Below are positions 46,875 through 57,764 of a DNA stretch of 64,000 nucleotides, in pieces. Source of the DNA: Lycorma delicatula (lineage: Eukaryota; Arthropoda; Insecta; Hemiptera; Fulgoridae); assembly GCF_047948215.1 (NCBI RefSeq), contig NC_134463.1, positions 53,627,201 to 53,691,200 on the forward strand, written 5' to 3'. The position numbers and the translations under genes were made by a program. The notes beneath the pieces are model-generated. The model saw only the letters and a list, made by a program, of their open reading frames with translations, did no database searches and was not told the origin of the DNA. Position 1 is the stretch's first letter; each line of letters begins with the position of its first letter.

Positions 46875-46995
46875 TAGTTTCGGCCTTTAATCCGGAGGTC
46901 CCGGGGTCGAATCCCGATCAGGCATGCCATTTTTACACACTATAAATCATTCATCTCATCCTCTAAAGAAATATCTAACAGTTCCGGAGGTAAAA
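46875..46995 (+). repeat. tRNA-derived SINE family 2, copy 2 (5'-truncated)
   Basis: Lacks the A box but keeps TTTCGGCCTTTAATCCGGAG, the B box region GGGGTCGAATCCCGATCAGG and the GCATGCCATTTTTACACAC body. Confidence 0.75.
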
Positions 46996-47019
46996 AAAAG
47001 AAAAACATTTTTCTGTTAA

Positions 47020-47500
47020 GTTTTAAAAGTTCATTTATTTTTTGTTTTTCATAAACTTATTAAATCAGTTTTCTAAAAATTAAATTCTCTACAAGTTTAA
47101 ATATAAAATTTACGCATTTAACAAAGTTATTTTACTTCAAACCAAAAAAGTAGTGTTTTCAGACACCGAAGTTTTCTGTTTTACGTTGAATATAATGAAA
47201 ACTACGCGAGATACGGTTCTGAAAACGTTTTTATTCGATTTTTCAGCTCAAGAATCATAAGACTCCATCAAGTTTGTCCCTTATATAACGCCTTAAATTT
47301 CAGAGTGACTTCATTTGAACGGTGCAACATAATCTCACCGAAAATCCGAGAGAAATTTTTTCTAGCCGTAAATCAATAACAAAGCGTTTTTGGACATATG
47401 TTTGTATAAACCTTTTTCTTTATTTGAAGCTCTCGAAACGGTCTAAAATTATTCCCCTTTCTTTCTCAATCATCCTGAATATAATATATATATACTGGGT
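47020..47500 (+). repeat. dispersed repeat E, solo arm
   Basis: Landmarks TTAAATTCTCTACAAG, ATACGGTTCTGAAAAC and TCTAGCCGTAAATCAATAAC match, in order, the right arm of the long-TIR element at 53,210-53,600 (AATTAAATTTTCTGCAAG, ATACGGTTTTAGGATC, ACTAGCCGTAACTCCCAAAC). Divergence is considerable. The 77-codon frame is incidental. Confidence 0.55.
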
Positions 47501-47984
47501 AATGAATCTTCAGTGTAGTAAACGTTATCAATTAGTTACTTCAACAAACTTTTGAATTTCAGTTTAATTTTGTAAAATATTTACAAAATGAAAAATTAAA
47601 ACAATTTAAGAAATTATTAAAACCATATAGAATTTTCATGGATTTTTACGTCCGTGTAATAAGATTACACTCAATCCGCGGTTAATTTCCAGAGAACAAT
47701 TTTTGTAATTGCATTTCTCATCGTTATTTTTTAACTAAATTTATAAATTCATGAAAACTGATTAAATTGAGAATATTTTCAAATATATTTGGAATTTTTT
47801 CCAATAATCCTAATGTAAAACGATATCAAAAATTAAACTCAAACAGCTACCTAGAAAGAAAAAAATCATTTCTCAGTTTTAACAAAGATGTAAAACAGTC
47901 GCTAATAAAAAATAAAATATCTCTATTAAAAAATGTTTACCTAATATATCACATTTAACGAAATCGATTTTTTTTTTTTGCAAC
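47501..47984. other. AT-rich spacer
   Basis: Nothing recognised; A-rich frames only. Confidence 0.4.
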
Positions 47985-48345
47985 AAGTTTATTTACAATC
48001 GGCTCATTAAGTGGAACCATAAGTAAATTGTTTGATAATAAGCACGTGATAGGGAATTCTTAAAGAACTCCAATAATAAGTCAATCCATAACAAAGTTAT
48101 CAATAAGCAGTAATCTTAAAGTTCATTAATAAAAGAATATATCTGCCAATACTTCATAGTCCTTAAAAACAAACAATTAACAAATAAATAAATAAATCAA
48201 TGAAGAAATAAATAATCAAGCAATAAGTAATCGAACAAAGAACAAAACAAACTTTATCTATAAGTAAAATAAAGAAGTAAATAAAAGTAACATTACTAGA
48301 TTTGTTATAGTAACTGCAAACTGTGATTCAGAAGCCCGTAAGTCA
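47985..48345 (-). repeat. retroelement fragment matching 27.0-27.15 kb
   Basis: The minus strand of 47,990-48,150 aligns with the plus strand at 27,010-27,150. Shared landmarks are GATAACT, GGAGTTCTTTAAGAATTCCC (27 kb: GGAGTTCCTTAAGAACCCC), a TATCACGTGCTT segment, TTATGGTTCCACTTA and AATTGTAAAT-like ends. In the 27-kb copy this follows the ORF1-like fragment directly. The rest, to 48,345, is A-rich with TAAATAAATAAATAAAT-type repeats on the plus strand near 48,183-48,197. Confidence 0.6.
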
Positions 48346-48477
48346 AACATATGGAGACGTTTTAACCTTCGGAAGTCCTCACTGTTATCAAGCAGATTGA
48401 TTGCTAAGTGGTGATTGAAGTGATTTTCTAAACGTCGTTGGCATTTAAAAATCTTTCTTTATTTTTCCTGTCTACCC

Positions 48478-48688
48478 TCCGGAAATTACCGTTCAGATAT
48501 TACTTCAGAGGATGAATGAGGATAATATGTATGAGTTTAAATGAAGTGTAGTTTTGTACAGTCTCAGTTCGACCATTCCTGAGACATATATGGTTAATTG
48601 AAACCCAATCACCAAAGAACACCGGTACTCAAGATCAAGTATTCAAATTCGTATAAATGTAACTGGTTTTACTAAAACTTGAACGCTG
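48478..48688 (-). repeat. tRNA-derived SINE family 1, copy 3 (truncated)
   Basis: The minus strand carries the SINE body in the expected order: GTTACATTTATACGAATTTG, GGGTTTCAATTAACC, CAGGAATGGTCGAACTGAGAC, ACACTTCATTTAAACTCATA and a terminal TTTCCGGAGG. The tRNA head is cut inside the B-box region at about 48,685, exactly where a palindrome cluster begins. Confidence 0.82.
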
Positions 48689-48805
48689 GAATTCTTGGAA
48701 TTCCAGCGTTCTTTGGAATTCCAAGAATTGGAATTCCAGCGTTCCAGAATTCTTTGGAATTCGCTGGAATTCTTCCAAATCAGCTGATTTGGGAAGACGT
48801 GTTCA
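48679..48805. repeat. cluster of GAATTC palindromes
   Basis: Seven GAATTC sites occur in about 90 bp. A 14-bp inverted repeat GAACGCTGGAATTC / GAATTCCAGCGTTC with a 3-nt loop starts the cluster at 48,681. TTGGAATTCCAA, a second GGAATTCCAGCGTTCC and the 18-bp perfect palindrome CCAAATCAGCTGATTTGG (about 48,775-48,792) follow. The open frame that starts here is not a gene. Confidence 0.9.
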
Positions 48806-48849
48806 CAACTAGACCAACCCAGTGGTTGATATATAACAATTTTTTTTTT

Positions 48850-49860
48850 TCTTCTCTCTGCTCCCCTGGGCCGGACCGACTTGTTGGTATTACGCCGCCC
48901 AGGGGAGTGTCTTTAAACTCAAATAGGCCTCCCCACCTACCGGCTATATACCGGCATGGCAGGTCGGCCTACCGGTTAGCTCTTTTTGAGAGTTCTTTAT
49001 TAATATTGCCCTTTTGGACACCACGCCACACCCAGTTCGCCGCGACGCGGTACCGGGTCCCTTCAGTATTCAGTGTGCTCTTGCCTGACTGTTACCCGTG
49101 GAGTCCTTGGTGGCTCATCAGTGCCAACACACCGCAGCATGCTGGACCTCACCAGCAAGGCTATCCACCCAGTCCTATTCTAGCCAACACCTTGTCTTCT
49201 CTCATCGGAGTATTTCTGTAGAACAACTTGTCTAACAAAACTAGCAAAATTATTCCAGTTTGACTCGCTTCTTAGCATGTAGTCTATTGTTGTCTCTGGA
49301 GTTATACCTGTGAGTGCCTTACTATGTCTAAGTGTGTCCCACCTATTGCACTCAAAAAAGGTGTGCTCAGCATCATCTATCTCGTTGCAGTAGTTCCAAA
49401 TTGGCTCTTCTCTCTTGCCTATTTTGTGCAGGTAGTTATTGAAAGAACCATGTCATGTAAAAAACTGCGATATGTGATGACCAACCTCACCAAATCTTCT
49501 CGACAACCATGGCTTGATGTTGGGGATGAGGGTTCTCGTCCATCGACCCACAGCTTCCTGCGACCATCTTTCCTGCCAGATATTATAAACAGCATCCTTG
49601 ACCTCTTGTTCTGGCTTGCCTTGTGCCCTCTCCACCCTCTTTTTTGCGATTAGGTCAATAGGAGGTGTACCCGATAACACGCACAGGGCGGCATAGGACA
49701 CTGTCCTGTATGCGGACACAACACCTAGGAGCACACACCTGTGCGTCCTCGCCAGTCTCTCTTTGTTGCGCATGATGGCGATAGAGCGCCACCAGGCCGG
49801 AACGGCATACATAAGCGAAGACACGACGGTGGTCGCCAGTAATATTTAACAATCTACTGT
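48850..49860 (-). pseudogene. R1-like non-LTR retrotransposon 3' end
   Basis: On the minus strand an open frame runs from 49,824: SSLMYAVPAWWRSIAIMRNK, then LLGVVSAYRTVSYAALCVLS, PPIDLIAKKRVERAQGK, YNIWQERWSQ and GRWTRTLIPNIKPWLSR, up to a TGA at 49,453-49,455. The same frame continues past this stop with HGSFNNYLHKIGKREE, the WNYCNEIDDAEHTFFECNRW zinc-knuckle-like block and a tail ending at a TAG at 49,180-49,182. So the C-terminal frame has only one nonsense codon. GGA (Gly) is what related proteins show before HG, so G to T is the likely change. Below 49,180 lies a GC-richer 3' untranslated region reaching about 48,850. The part before residue AYRTVS lacks the RT core, so the copy is 5'-truncated near 49,860. 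The same domain order appears at 6.4-7.3 kb in worse condition. Confidence 0.87.
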
Positions 49861-50659
49861 CTTAAAACCTCACCAATCGTTGGAAACTCCAGATATTCGT
49901 GAATCTCATCATTATTCCGTGTGAACCGTGGCGCAACTGAATCAATTTTTTTGAACCAAATCGGCGATTGAGTCTAAAAACTTAACATTCTGATTTTTTC
50001 TTACGTTTTTTCAATATTGATATTAAGAAGACATTAAATAATTGTTTTTAATTATTTAACAAAGCAAATAATAATATTTAATAATGTTTTCTGTAATTTA
50101 TATTAATAATATTAGCACAAGTTCAATATATTGAATCGGTTTTCTTTTTTATTTAATTTAAAGAAATCAATAGTTATGCTACAACATACCCATAAAAAAT
50201 GACCAGTTTCGTAAAATTTTAGATTTCAATATGTTTCGAAGGCCATATTTATCGTTCATCGTGTTAAGAATTAGAAATAAATAGGATTACCTAACAGATT
50301 AAAAGTAATCGGCTTTAGAGATTAAATGACTCACTTTTTGGTTATCTATTTCTCACCGCAGTATATATAAAGCTACTCGTACATGAGAATTTCATGGATG
50401 TTTTTTAACTATAATTTTTTTTCCATTTTGTTGTAATAATTTTAAAAAAATAATATTTTATTATTAAAATTCTTAAATTATAGTACTATAATAAAACTTG
50501 TAACAAGGTATTCCCGTATTATAAAAACGTATTTTTCTCTGTACCAAAGGTATAATTGCATTTTGTACTACATTTATTTAAAAAAATTTATATTTTTTAT
50601 TGTTAAAAAAATAATGTACCCTACACCTTTTTTTTTTAATACTCACAGTGCACACATTC
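49861..50659. other. AT-rich spacer
   Basis: A short stretch to about 49,960 has mixed composition and may belong to repeat E (AACCTCACCAATC...). The rest is AT-rich and empty. Confidence 0.4.
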
Positions 50660-50830
50660 GCCGATCTCCGTGGCGGAGTGGTAGCGTCTCGGCCTTTCAT
50701 TTGGAGGTCTCAGATTCGAATCCCCATCAGGCATGACATTTTCATATACTATAAAATTCATCTATAATATAGTGACTGTAATTGAGCATAAGCCCAATTG
50801 CTTTGGAATAAATAAACGAATAAATAAAAC
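50660..50830 (+). repeat. tRNA-derived SINE family 2, copy 3
   Basis: Best-preserved family 2 copy. The head GCCGATCTCCGTGGCGGAGT contains the A box TGGCGGAGTGGTAGCG. The B box is AGATTCGAATCCCC. The body reads GGCATGACATTTTCATATAC, GTGACTGTAATTGAGCATAA and GCCCAATTGC, and the tail is AATAAATAAACGAATAAATA. The Pol III internal promoter layout is intact by eye. Confidence 0.9.
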
Positions 50831-51629
50831 GGAGATCATAATTTTTCTCTAACACATATTGAACGTATCTAATGATATAAGAATAGAAATCGGTTAATTC
50901 TAGAGGCTATCCGCAGTTTCACACGCGTATGTTGAGCTCTTCGATGCTCGTTTATTTTCAGTTTCGGCAGCTCTGGTTGTGCTTGAAGTTCAACGTTCGG
51001 GTTTTTTGTAGCCTAACAATGAGCGAGTGAGACTGACAATGACATGGAAAACGGGTAGAAGGAGATAGCAGAACCTACTAGTTGCAGTTTGTGGAAAATT
51101 TTATGAGCTTTCAGAAAATCACTTCCTCTTTGGTCGATTTAGTCACCGTTTTCAAGACAATCGCGAAGAACTGCAAACCTGAGCGTTAAAATTTACTTAA
51201 GATGATAGAAAATGGGGATGGGGTAATATTTTCTAAATGAAATGTAGTTAACAATTTTCCTCTGGTTTTGAAATATTAGTGTGCAGAAATTCATTACGAT
51301 CAGAATAAAACTGTAGATCTACATAAAAGGCAAACAGAAGGCACAATCATAAATAGTTTTGTTATTTAAGCTAATATAGGAAAATTTTGTTAACTAATTA
51401 ATGAAGTAGTTTTGACACCGTATTTTAATTATTATACGGAAAAATATTAAATAATTTTAAATCTAAAAAAAAAAGTTTAAATAATTTATTTCTGAAACTC
51501 TTTAAATGAATAACAGATTAGTAAAAGAATTATAATTTATTAATGTTTAATGTAAAGGATTCGCACTGCAATTATTTTCCACTGTGGTTCAAACTAATGC
51601 TATACATACACTGGTGCATTTAAAAGGCT

Positions 51630-51668
<39 letters not shown>

Positions 51669-52060
51669 AATAAAACCAACGATATTTCACTTAATAAACA
51701 TTTCTAGAGTAAATTAAAAACAAAGGAGCGGTGATGAGGTATATCGTATGGAACCACGTAGATGTGATATTTTAAAAAGTTTAAAATAGATAAAATGATA
51801 AGTTCTACATACCTCATATCATTTTCATAATTAAAATTCATTTTATTTTAAAAGGAATTCAAGTGGAAATTTTTGTTTAATTCAAATATATTTTCTATTG
51901 ATCAAAAATGTTATAAATTAAAAGATATATTTTTAATACTCAGGAACATTTGTCAATTATGAACCGGTTTTTTAACGTGTTTAAATAGATAATTTTCTAT
52001 TTATATATGTTTATTTTTTAACAACTTTTTTATTTTATAAAAACATATGGGAGTACACTT
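50831..52060. other. spacer with (TA)n microsatellite
   Basis: A less AT-rich piece at 50,905-51,190 is unrecognised. A (TA)n run occupies about 51,632-51,665. No gene. Confidence 0.55.
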
Positions 52061-52097
52061 GTGTGTATGTGCGCGTGTGCGTGCGCACGGGGGGGTG

Positions 52098-52143
<46 letters not shown>

Positions 52144-52165
52144 TATGTGTGTATGTATGTGGGTG
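52061..52165. repeat. compound (TG)n/(GC)n microsatellite
   Basis: A TGTGTATGTGCGCGTGTGCG stretch and a G-rich block are followed by a long (GT)n run to 52,134 and TATG repeats. Alternating purine-pyrimidine sequence of this kind is Z-DNA-prone (established property). Confidence 0.9.
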
Positions 52166-52490
52166 CATGAATCTTGGTTATATATGATACGGTTTGTTTA
52201 AAGTTTATACATACTGGAAATTCAAGTGTCCACAAGTTGTCGTTTGGTTTTAAGTGAGAGACAACTTTTTTTCTTCTTAAAGGTTAAGTTGTTAATTCTT
52301 ATGCAATACATGTGTTATTACCCTTTTATAACAAAAATGACCCTAATAAACTTACATACAACTCAACATATCCTGTAATTTTTCTAATGCTAAAAAATAT
52401 ATAATTAAATAAATTCTTTATTTTCTTAATATATAATTAATATATAATATATAATTAAATAAATTCTTTATTTTCACTCAAAACACTTGC
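52166..52490. other. AT-rich spacer
   Basis: Contains an imperfect direct repeat of ATATAATTAAATAAATTCTT at about 52,399 and 52,449. No gene. Confidence 0.5.
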
Positions 52491-52505
52491 GCAGGCGTGC
52501 ACGCG

Positions 52506-52561
<56 letters not shown>
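52491..52561. repeat. (CA)n(GA)n microsatellite
   Basis: A GCGTGCACGCGCACACACAC stretch passes into an uninterrupted (GA)n run of about 22 dinucleotides ending at 52,561. Confidence 0.93.
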
Positions 52562-52565
<4 letters not shown>

Positions 52566-53618
52566 ATCACGACGTTCTCCCCGGATTTTCTTATCTTGTT
52601 CTACTTGTGAAGATAATGGATAAAGTTCATATAAACATTTGTCCTAAAATGTTTCGCTTGTGAATTACGACTAGTGAAAGATTTCGCTCGGATTTCAGCT
52701 ATCCTGGTGAAATGAGGCCGTACTGAAGTTCTTATGGGGACATAATTCTTATTCTATTAAGGGTCAGAATCAGTGATGTCTTATGGCTTACGACCTGAAA
52801 ATTGGATAAGATAGGTTCCGGGACCGTATCTGTAGTAGTTTTTGAGAAATTTGGGACGAAAACCAATAAATTGGAGTAAAAAACCCTTTTCTTTTAAGTT
52901 TGACGTACAATAACCTTGTTAAATGGGTAATAATCATATAAAACGTTTAGTTATTTCTTGATAAATATTATATACAAAATAAAAATGCATTCTCGTGAGG
53001 AATCAATTATCTACATTATGGATACAGCTGAACAACTTAGGACAACCCTGAAGAACTAAAAAGAGCAACAGAAGCAGTATAAAAGCGTGCCAAGAAATAT
53101 GTTGAGAATGGCGGACTCACTTTTGTACATTTATTATAAACTGGTAATATAATGCACTTTGATCTAGTGTACTGTTGCAAAATAAAATTCTAATTTTTCT
53201 TAACTTTTCTTTGTTTTATTCAAATTGTTTTACACCATTTTCTTCAGAATTAAATTTTCTGCAAGGTTTATTTAAAATGTTTATGTGTTTATAATAATTT
53301 ACCAAAGTTCTTATGCGGCAAACATGAAAAAAGCAGGGAATTTTACCCCAGATTTCTCAAAAAATACTGCATATACGGTTTTAGGATCTATTTTTTTCTA
53401 ATTTTCAAGTCTAGAACAATAATAAATCACTAATTATGTTCCTTAATTAACGTACTAAAAATTTCAAAACTACCTCATTGGACCGGAGTAGCTGAAATTG
53501 GAGCGAAATTTTTCACTAGCCGTAACTCCCAAACGAAGTATTTTATAACTGTTTAAATGAATTTTTTCTATTATTTTCGCGAGTAGAGTAGGTTATGAAA
53601 GTCCCGGGAGAACTATGT

Positions 53619-53622
<4 letters not shown>
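52562..53622. mobile_element. long-TIR element E (~300-bp arms)
   Basis: The left arm begins GTTCTCCCCGGATTTTC at about 52,574 and includes CGCTTGTGAATTACGACTAG and ATTTCAGCTATCCTGGTG. Its reverse complement lies at about 53,300-53,612 (GGAGAAC end, CTAGCCGTAACTCCCAAACG, CCGGAGTAGCTGAAAT). Both inner arm ends share TTTTTGAGAAAT. The interior has no transposase. The element is flanked on both sides by (CA)n(GA)n tracts in the same orientation. Confidence 0.8.
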
Positions 53623-53657
<35 letters not shown>

Positions 53658-53702
53658 AGAGAGAGAAAGAAAGATATAGAGGGTTTAAGTGTGGGGGGGG
53701 GG
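53622..53702. repeat. (CA)n(GA)n microsatellite
   Basis: (CA)n at 53,622-53,653, (GA)n to about 53,666, GAAAGAAAG, and a run of ten G residues near 53,693-53,702. Confidence 0.92.
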
Positions 53703-54904
53703 GTAAGCGTTTTCAACAGTTAAAGAAAAATTGAATTTTAGCTAATGTTTCTATCTTAATAAATATTTTGGTACACAACCGTTTACTCAAATCTCCTGGC
53801 GGACCTCCATGTCAAGCATGTTAAGTGGAAAGGATGATGTTGGGAAAAATTATTTTAAAGGGCACTGAAAATACAACATTTTGTTTAAAAACGTTGAGGT
53901 TATGACAACCCTAACCAAAATACACACAAACTAAGTATAATTAAGTTATATAATTTACAAACTTTAATATTAAAATAAGCATAACAGTTTCAAAATAAAC
54001 ATTCTTACAGGTTTTTTAAAATAAAAATTAAATCAATAATTAAATTTAATAATTTATAAATAAATTAATTAACATATATATAATATATTATTCAAGAAAA
54101 AATACTTAAAAGGAATTACGAGATCTGGGTTAAAATTATTAATTGAAACCTAATTTGTAAATATTAAATTATATAAGAACAAATTTCGTAAAACCTATGT
54201 AATAATTTAAAATTATATATATAACCTAAAATAATTATATATAAAAGAAACTTTCATAATCATAATAATTAAGATGGATTAACGGTCAAACATCCGTTAA
54301 ATATTTTTAAAGCGGATGGAAATGACATTAATGAGACGGAATACATAATTAGAATAATAAAAATATTAAAAGAAAATTAACCATATTTACTTATATAGCT
54401 ATAATTTATAATTAAATAATCTATAATTATCTAAACCCCCTGAATAATAATTTTCGTCGTTTAAATATGAAGACAAATTTCATTTCAGAACTTGTTAAAA
54501 TTTTGATTAATCTGAAACCAAAAAACCCATTTAATGGTTTATATTTAATAATTGTTGACAACTTAAGCTGTAATATAACTACAAATATGAGTAATTGTTT
54601 TAAAATAATACTAAAGTTAATACTTTAAGTTGTACATTTATTAAAAACCTTATATTATTTTAACACGCACACTAAATATTAAATTAATATTATTTTTATA
54701 TTAAACACTTATATGATTAGGTTATAAAATCTTAAAATATTATATAATAACCCGTCCTTAGAAAAAACTAATAATATCATTCAATTTAATTAATACTGGT
54801 CTAAATAAGTATAGTATTTACTATATATAATATAAATTAATTATAATGAAATTTAACTTGTAGCTGTATAAAAATTTTAACCACAAACTTTCTTACATAT
54901 AATT
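53703..54904. other. AT-rich non-coding DNA
   Basis: Extremely AT-rich, no gene, no recognised element. Confidence 0.55.
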
Positions 54905-55068
54905 TGCAAGGTTTTTTTTTTTGTTGAGATTATGGGCTCAGTTGCTACGGTCGTTAGCCCAAATGAAAATTTGTAATGTATACAAAATTTCATGCCTAAC
55001 CGGGAATCTAACCCGGACCTCTGGATGAAATGCCGAGACGCTACCACTTCACCACGGAAATCGGCTGT
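54905..55068 (-). repeat. tRNA-derived SINE family 2, copy 4
   Basis: On the minus strand: CAGCCGATTTCCGTGGTGAA and AGTGGTAGCGTCTCGGCATT (A box), CCGGGTTAGATTCCCGG (B box), GGCATGAAATTTTGTATAC, TGGGCTAACGACCGTAGC and an A-rich tail at the low-coordinate end. It aligns end to end with the 50.66-kb copy for the head. Confidence 0.88.
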
Positions 55069-55690
55069 AAGGTATTTATAAAAAGGAAATAAAAGAAGAT
55101 AACTAATAAAATAAATATAGATATATATATAAATAAAATATTAATAATATTAATACTAATAAATATAAATATAAAATAGAATAAAATAAATAGAAAGAAG
55201 AGATGAATAGATGTTTTAAAAATTAAAGAAACAATTGGCAACAGCGGAAAATACTATTTAATAAAAAATAAAATGAAACCGAATGACGTCAAGTTGGCAC
55301 CTCTGATATAGAAAATGTTACTGTTTGAAAATAATTTCCGTTATCTCTTTTTTTTTTATTTAAAAAATTTGGCTACTCTTGAAAAGTATATTATACAAGA
55401 ATAGTATCCAATGATAAGGTTTTTATTTTTTTAAGATGTAAAACCGGCTCTGGGGATTAAACAATTTGGTGAAAAGTGTATTAACCGTGCAAGTTTTTAC
55501 AAGTAAACTAAACAGTTTAAATCCGTAAGTAGAGGTGTCACCAATTTTCATCGTAACGCAAGTCCGGTGAAAATTTCGACTGATGTTTTGTAAAATAGGA
55601 TTAATCTCCTTATTTGTAAGGACAGTAGCATAAAATAAAAAATTTTCTGAAATATCAACTGATAGTATCAGTACATCCAATATTCACGAT
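55069..55690. other. AT-rich DNA upstream of mariner relic
   Basis: The first half is ATAAATATA-rich. An 85-codon minus frame at 55,423-55,680 is unrecognised and lies where the N-terminal part of the mariner relic would be expected on the plus strand, so I do not call it a gene. Confidence 0.45.
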
Positions 55691-56460
55691 AAATTGAATT
55701 ACTAAAAACTTATTCGACGTGGGTTTCGAAACTGTCGACACAGACCATAAAGACATCCAAATTCACATTTATACGAATGGAACGTAAACGATTTATTTTA
55801 GCGGAAGGTAATGAATGCTTTTTTTAAGTCGAATAATAAAATGGTTGTGTCATCATTTTGATCGAACGATTATGAAATGGAAATATCCTAGTTTTTCCGC
55901 TAGAAAAAATTCAAAACCTATCCATCAACCGGTAAAGTGATGCTAACGGTGGTTTTGGATTATAAAGGCTAAATTTATTCCAATTATTTGGATAAATAAC
56001 GATCAATTAGAGAGTACTTTTGTAACATGCTATAAAATAAACTGAAATCGGTAATAGGATGAAAACGTTTTGATTCTCTCTCAAAGGCATAATTCTGCTT
56101 CATGATAACACCTCCATGTAGCTTAAAAGACTCTGGAAAGCTATTCAAAAGTCGGATCATAATGGTTCTTACACCCACCGTACAGTTCAATTTCTTATCA
56201 TCAAATTTATCTTTATCTGTCCTCTCAAAGTGTTTGAACGTAGCACCGAATTCGGCAAGAATGAACGAGTCAAGAATGCAGTAAAAGAATAGCTAGATAC
56301 CGAAGTAAATAATACTTTAATAATGGAAAGCTTACAGAAACATGAAACGTGATCTTAATATATTCGGAGATAATGTTAAAAAGTTGTATTAGTTTCAGTG
56401 TCATTGAATAAATAAATTTTTCTAGTCGTTTGTCTCTTCAATTATTGCACAACCCACGTA
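55691..56460 (+). pseudogene. mariner-like transposase relic
   Basis: Plus-strand blocks in order: WVSKLSTQTIKTSKF (about 55,727; the WVPKLLT linker), HHFDRTIMKWKYPSFSARKN (about 55,850-55,910; the HHFDPxxKxxSMEWxHP region), VFWDYKG-like sequence (about 55,950), LKGIILLHDNTSM (about 56,080-56,120; second catalytic Asp), and PLKVFERSTEFGKNERVKNA (about 56,217-56,280). The PPYSPDLAP block with the third Asp is replaced by unreadable sequence, and the first Asp region is unclear. The end near 56,440 (TTATTGCACAACCCACG) looks like a mariner terminal region. Many stops make it inactive. Confidence 0.82.
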
Positions 56461-56800
56461 TTTAAAATTTGGATAAGATTCAATAATCTGCGAAAAATGT
56501 CAAATTTTTAGTACATTTTTTTTTTCAGTATCTACTGATAAATTTTTTGACAATCGAAATGTCCATTTTGATTTAAATTTAGTTAAAAATGTTGTATTCC
56601 AATTTATAACCGTTCAGCACAGGTCCTTATTGGTATAAAATGATAAACTTTAGCTAGTTTTTCGGGACTCTCAAGATTAAATGACTATTAATACACAATA
56701 AAAATTCCACTTATGTTGACAATATGTCACAAGGGTAAGCCGATGTGAGAAACATTTAACTTGTTCTATGAAGTAGATAAAAATACAAATTAGACATACT
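56461..56800. other. AT-rich spacer
   Basis: No recognisable content. Confidence 0.4.
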
Positions 56801-57365
56801 ATAATTAGACATTACAAAACTGTGATTAAACCAGTAATTACTTACACCAGCGAGACATTATTTAGATTAAATCAGAAAAATAGGACTGAACCTTTGCTTA
56901 AAGTGGAACGCAGGATTCTTAGAACCTGCATAAACAAAAAATATAAACACGAAAATCAGTACAGATTATTGCCTAATAATTATCTGTACGAAAACTTGGA
57001 ACTATGAGAAAGAAGCGAATTTCTTTCTGTGCACACTTGTTAAGATTACCGCAGGATAGGATTACTAAGAGCATTATCGATCGATTTTGGTCTTTAAAAA
57101 ATCCGCCATTATGGATCAAAGAAATTAAAGAAGACATGCTAGAATTAAATTTGACTTACGAAGATTTACTTAATAAATCCGAAAAATTAAAATCTGTTAT
57201 TGAAGATCCGAATACGAACTTTAAAGTAAGAACTTTTAATTATACAAAAAGGGTTTATTCAGAAGAGGATCGTAAAGCAAGATCATTAAGAATGATCTAA
57301 ATATTGGGAGAAAGTAAAAGCTAAGAACTTAAAGGCCAAAAGATCGGCAAAAAAGACTTGAATTA
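56801..57365 (+). pseudogene. non-LTR retrotransposon ORF2 C-terminal tail
   Basis: Two abutting open frames, 56,822-57,007 and 57,004-57,300, overlap at ATGA and are related by a one-base frameshift. The first has a VITYTSETLFRLNQKN start and a LLKVERRILRTCINKK block. The second begins RKKRISFCAHLLRLPQDRI and holds FWSLKN, IKEIKEDMLELNLTYEDLL and a YSEEDRKARSLRM end; a short YWEKVKAKNLKAKRS tail follows in a third frame. This is the usual C-terminus of insect endonuclease/RT elements (ERKILRxIYGP ... KRRxxFxGHLxRM). The RT core is missing. Mutations are few for this region, so it is a fairly young truncated copy. Confidence 0.78.
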
Positions 57366-57688
57366 TTATGACTAAAGTTGCAGCCTTAAAAGTAAAAAAA
57401 AAAAATCGGAAATTTGTGGTGGGTTTTGACCGTTTGAAACATCATCAAGCGAGAACCAATCGGCCGATTGCTATCAAATATTTAGGATAGAAACACTACA
57501 CAAACGTTTTAAGCCGTAATTTGAGGCCCTAGCCCTATTAGAGGGTAAAGGTATTAAAGGTTACTCATTAAAGAAAAGAAAATCCGTTTAATTCCTTTTA
57601 TTTCTGTTACCATGGCAATAGCAATATAATGAAATAAAATGACTAATCTTTGAAATATTTAATATTCTCTCAACCATGAGGATAATGA
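57366..57688. other. possible dispersed-element end
   Basis: Sequence of mixed composition with GACCGTTTGAAACATCATCA and CGGCCGATTGCTATCAAATA segments ends at the hairpin that follows. It is probably a repeat, not identified. Confidence 0.4.
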
Positions 57689-57720
57689 ATGCGTTGGGGT
57701 TCCCAGGAACCCCGACGCAT
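57689..57720. repeat. GC-rich hairpin, 15-bp arms, 2-nt loop
   Basis: ATGCGTTGGGGTTCC and GGAACCCCGACGCAT are inverted copies with one T/G mismatch, separated by CA. A (TA)n-rich region follows directly. Terminal hairpins of this type are known in Helitrons, but the CTRR terminus expected after it is not clear here. Confidence 0.88.
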
Positions 57721-57764
57721 AGTCTATATATATACATACATACATATATGTACATCGGCTAGTG

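Noticed and set aside
48679..49221. 180-codon plus-strand ORF, one of the longest frames
   Set aside because: It starts in the palindrome cluster and continues through the antisense strand of the R1-like 3' untranslated region. No protein family is recognisable.
49324..49653. 109-codon plus-strand ORF
   Set aside because: Antisense shadow of the R1-like ORF2 C-terminus.
50660..50732. Functional tRNA gene at the head of SINE family 2
   Set aside because: A and B boxes are present, but the sequence continues into a shared SINE body and tail found in six copies, and a cloverleaf is not complete.
55041..55241. 66-codon hydrophobic minus-strand ORF resembling a membrane protein
   Set aside because: Product of an ATAAATATA-rich low-complexity stretch beside a SINE.
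55423..55680. 85-codon minus-strand ORF
   Set aside because: No recognisable family; it overlaps the expected 5' part of the plus-strand mariner relic.
57004..57300. Independent 98-codon host gene
   Set aside because: It continues the preceding frame through a one-base frameshift and matches the C-terminal tail of LINE endonuclease/RT proteins.
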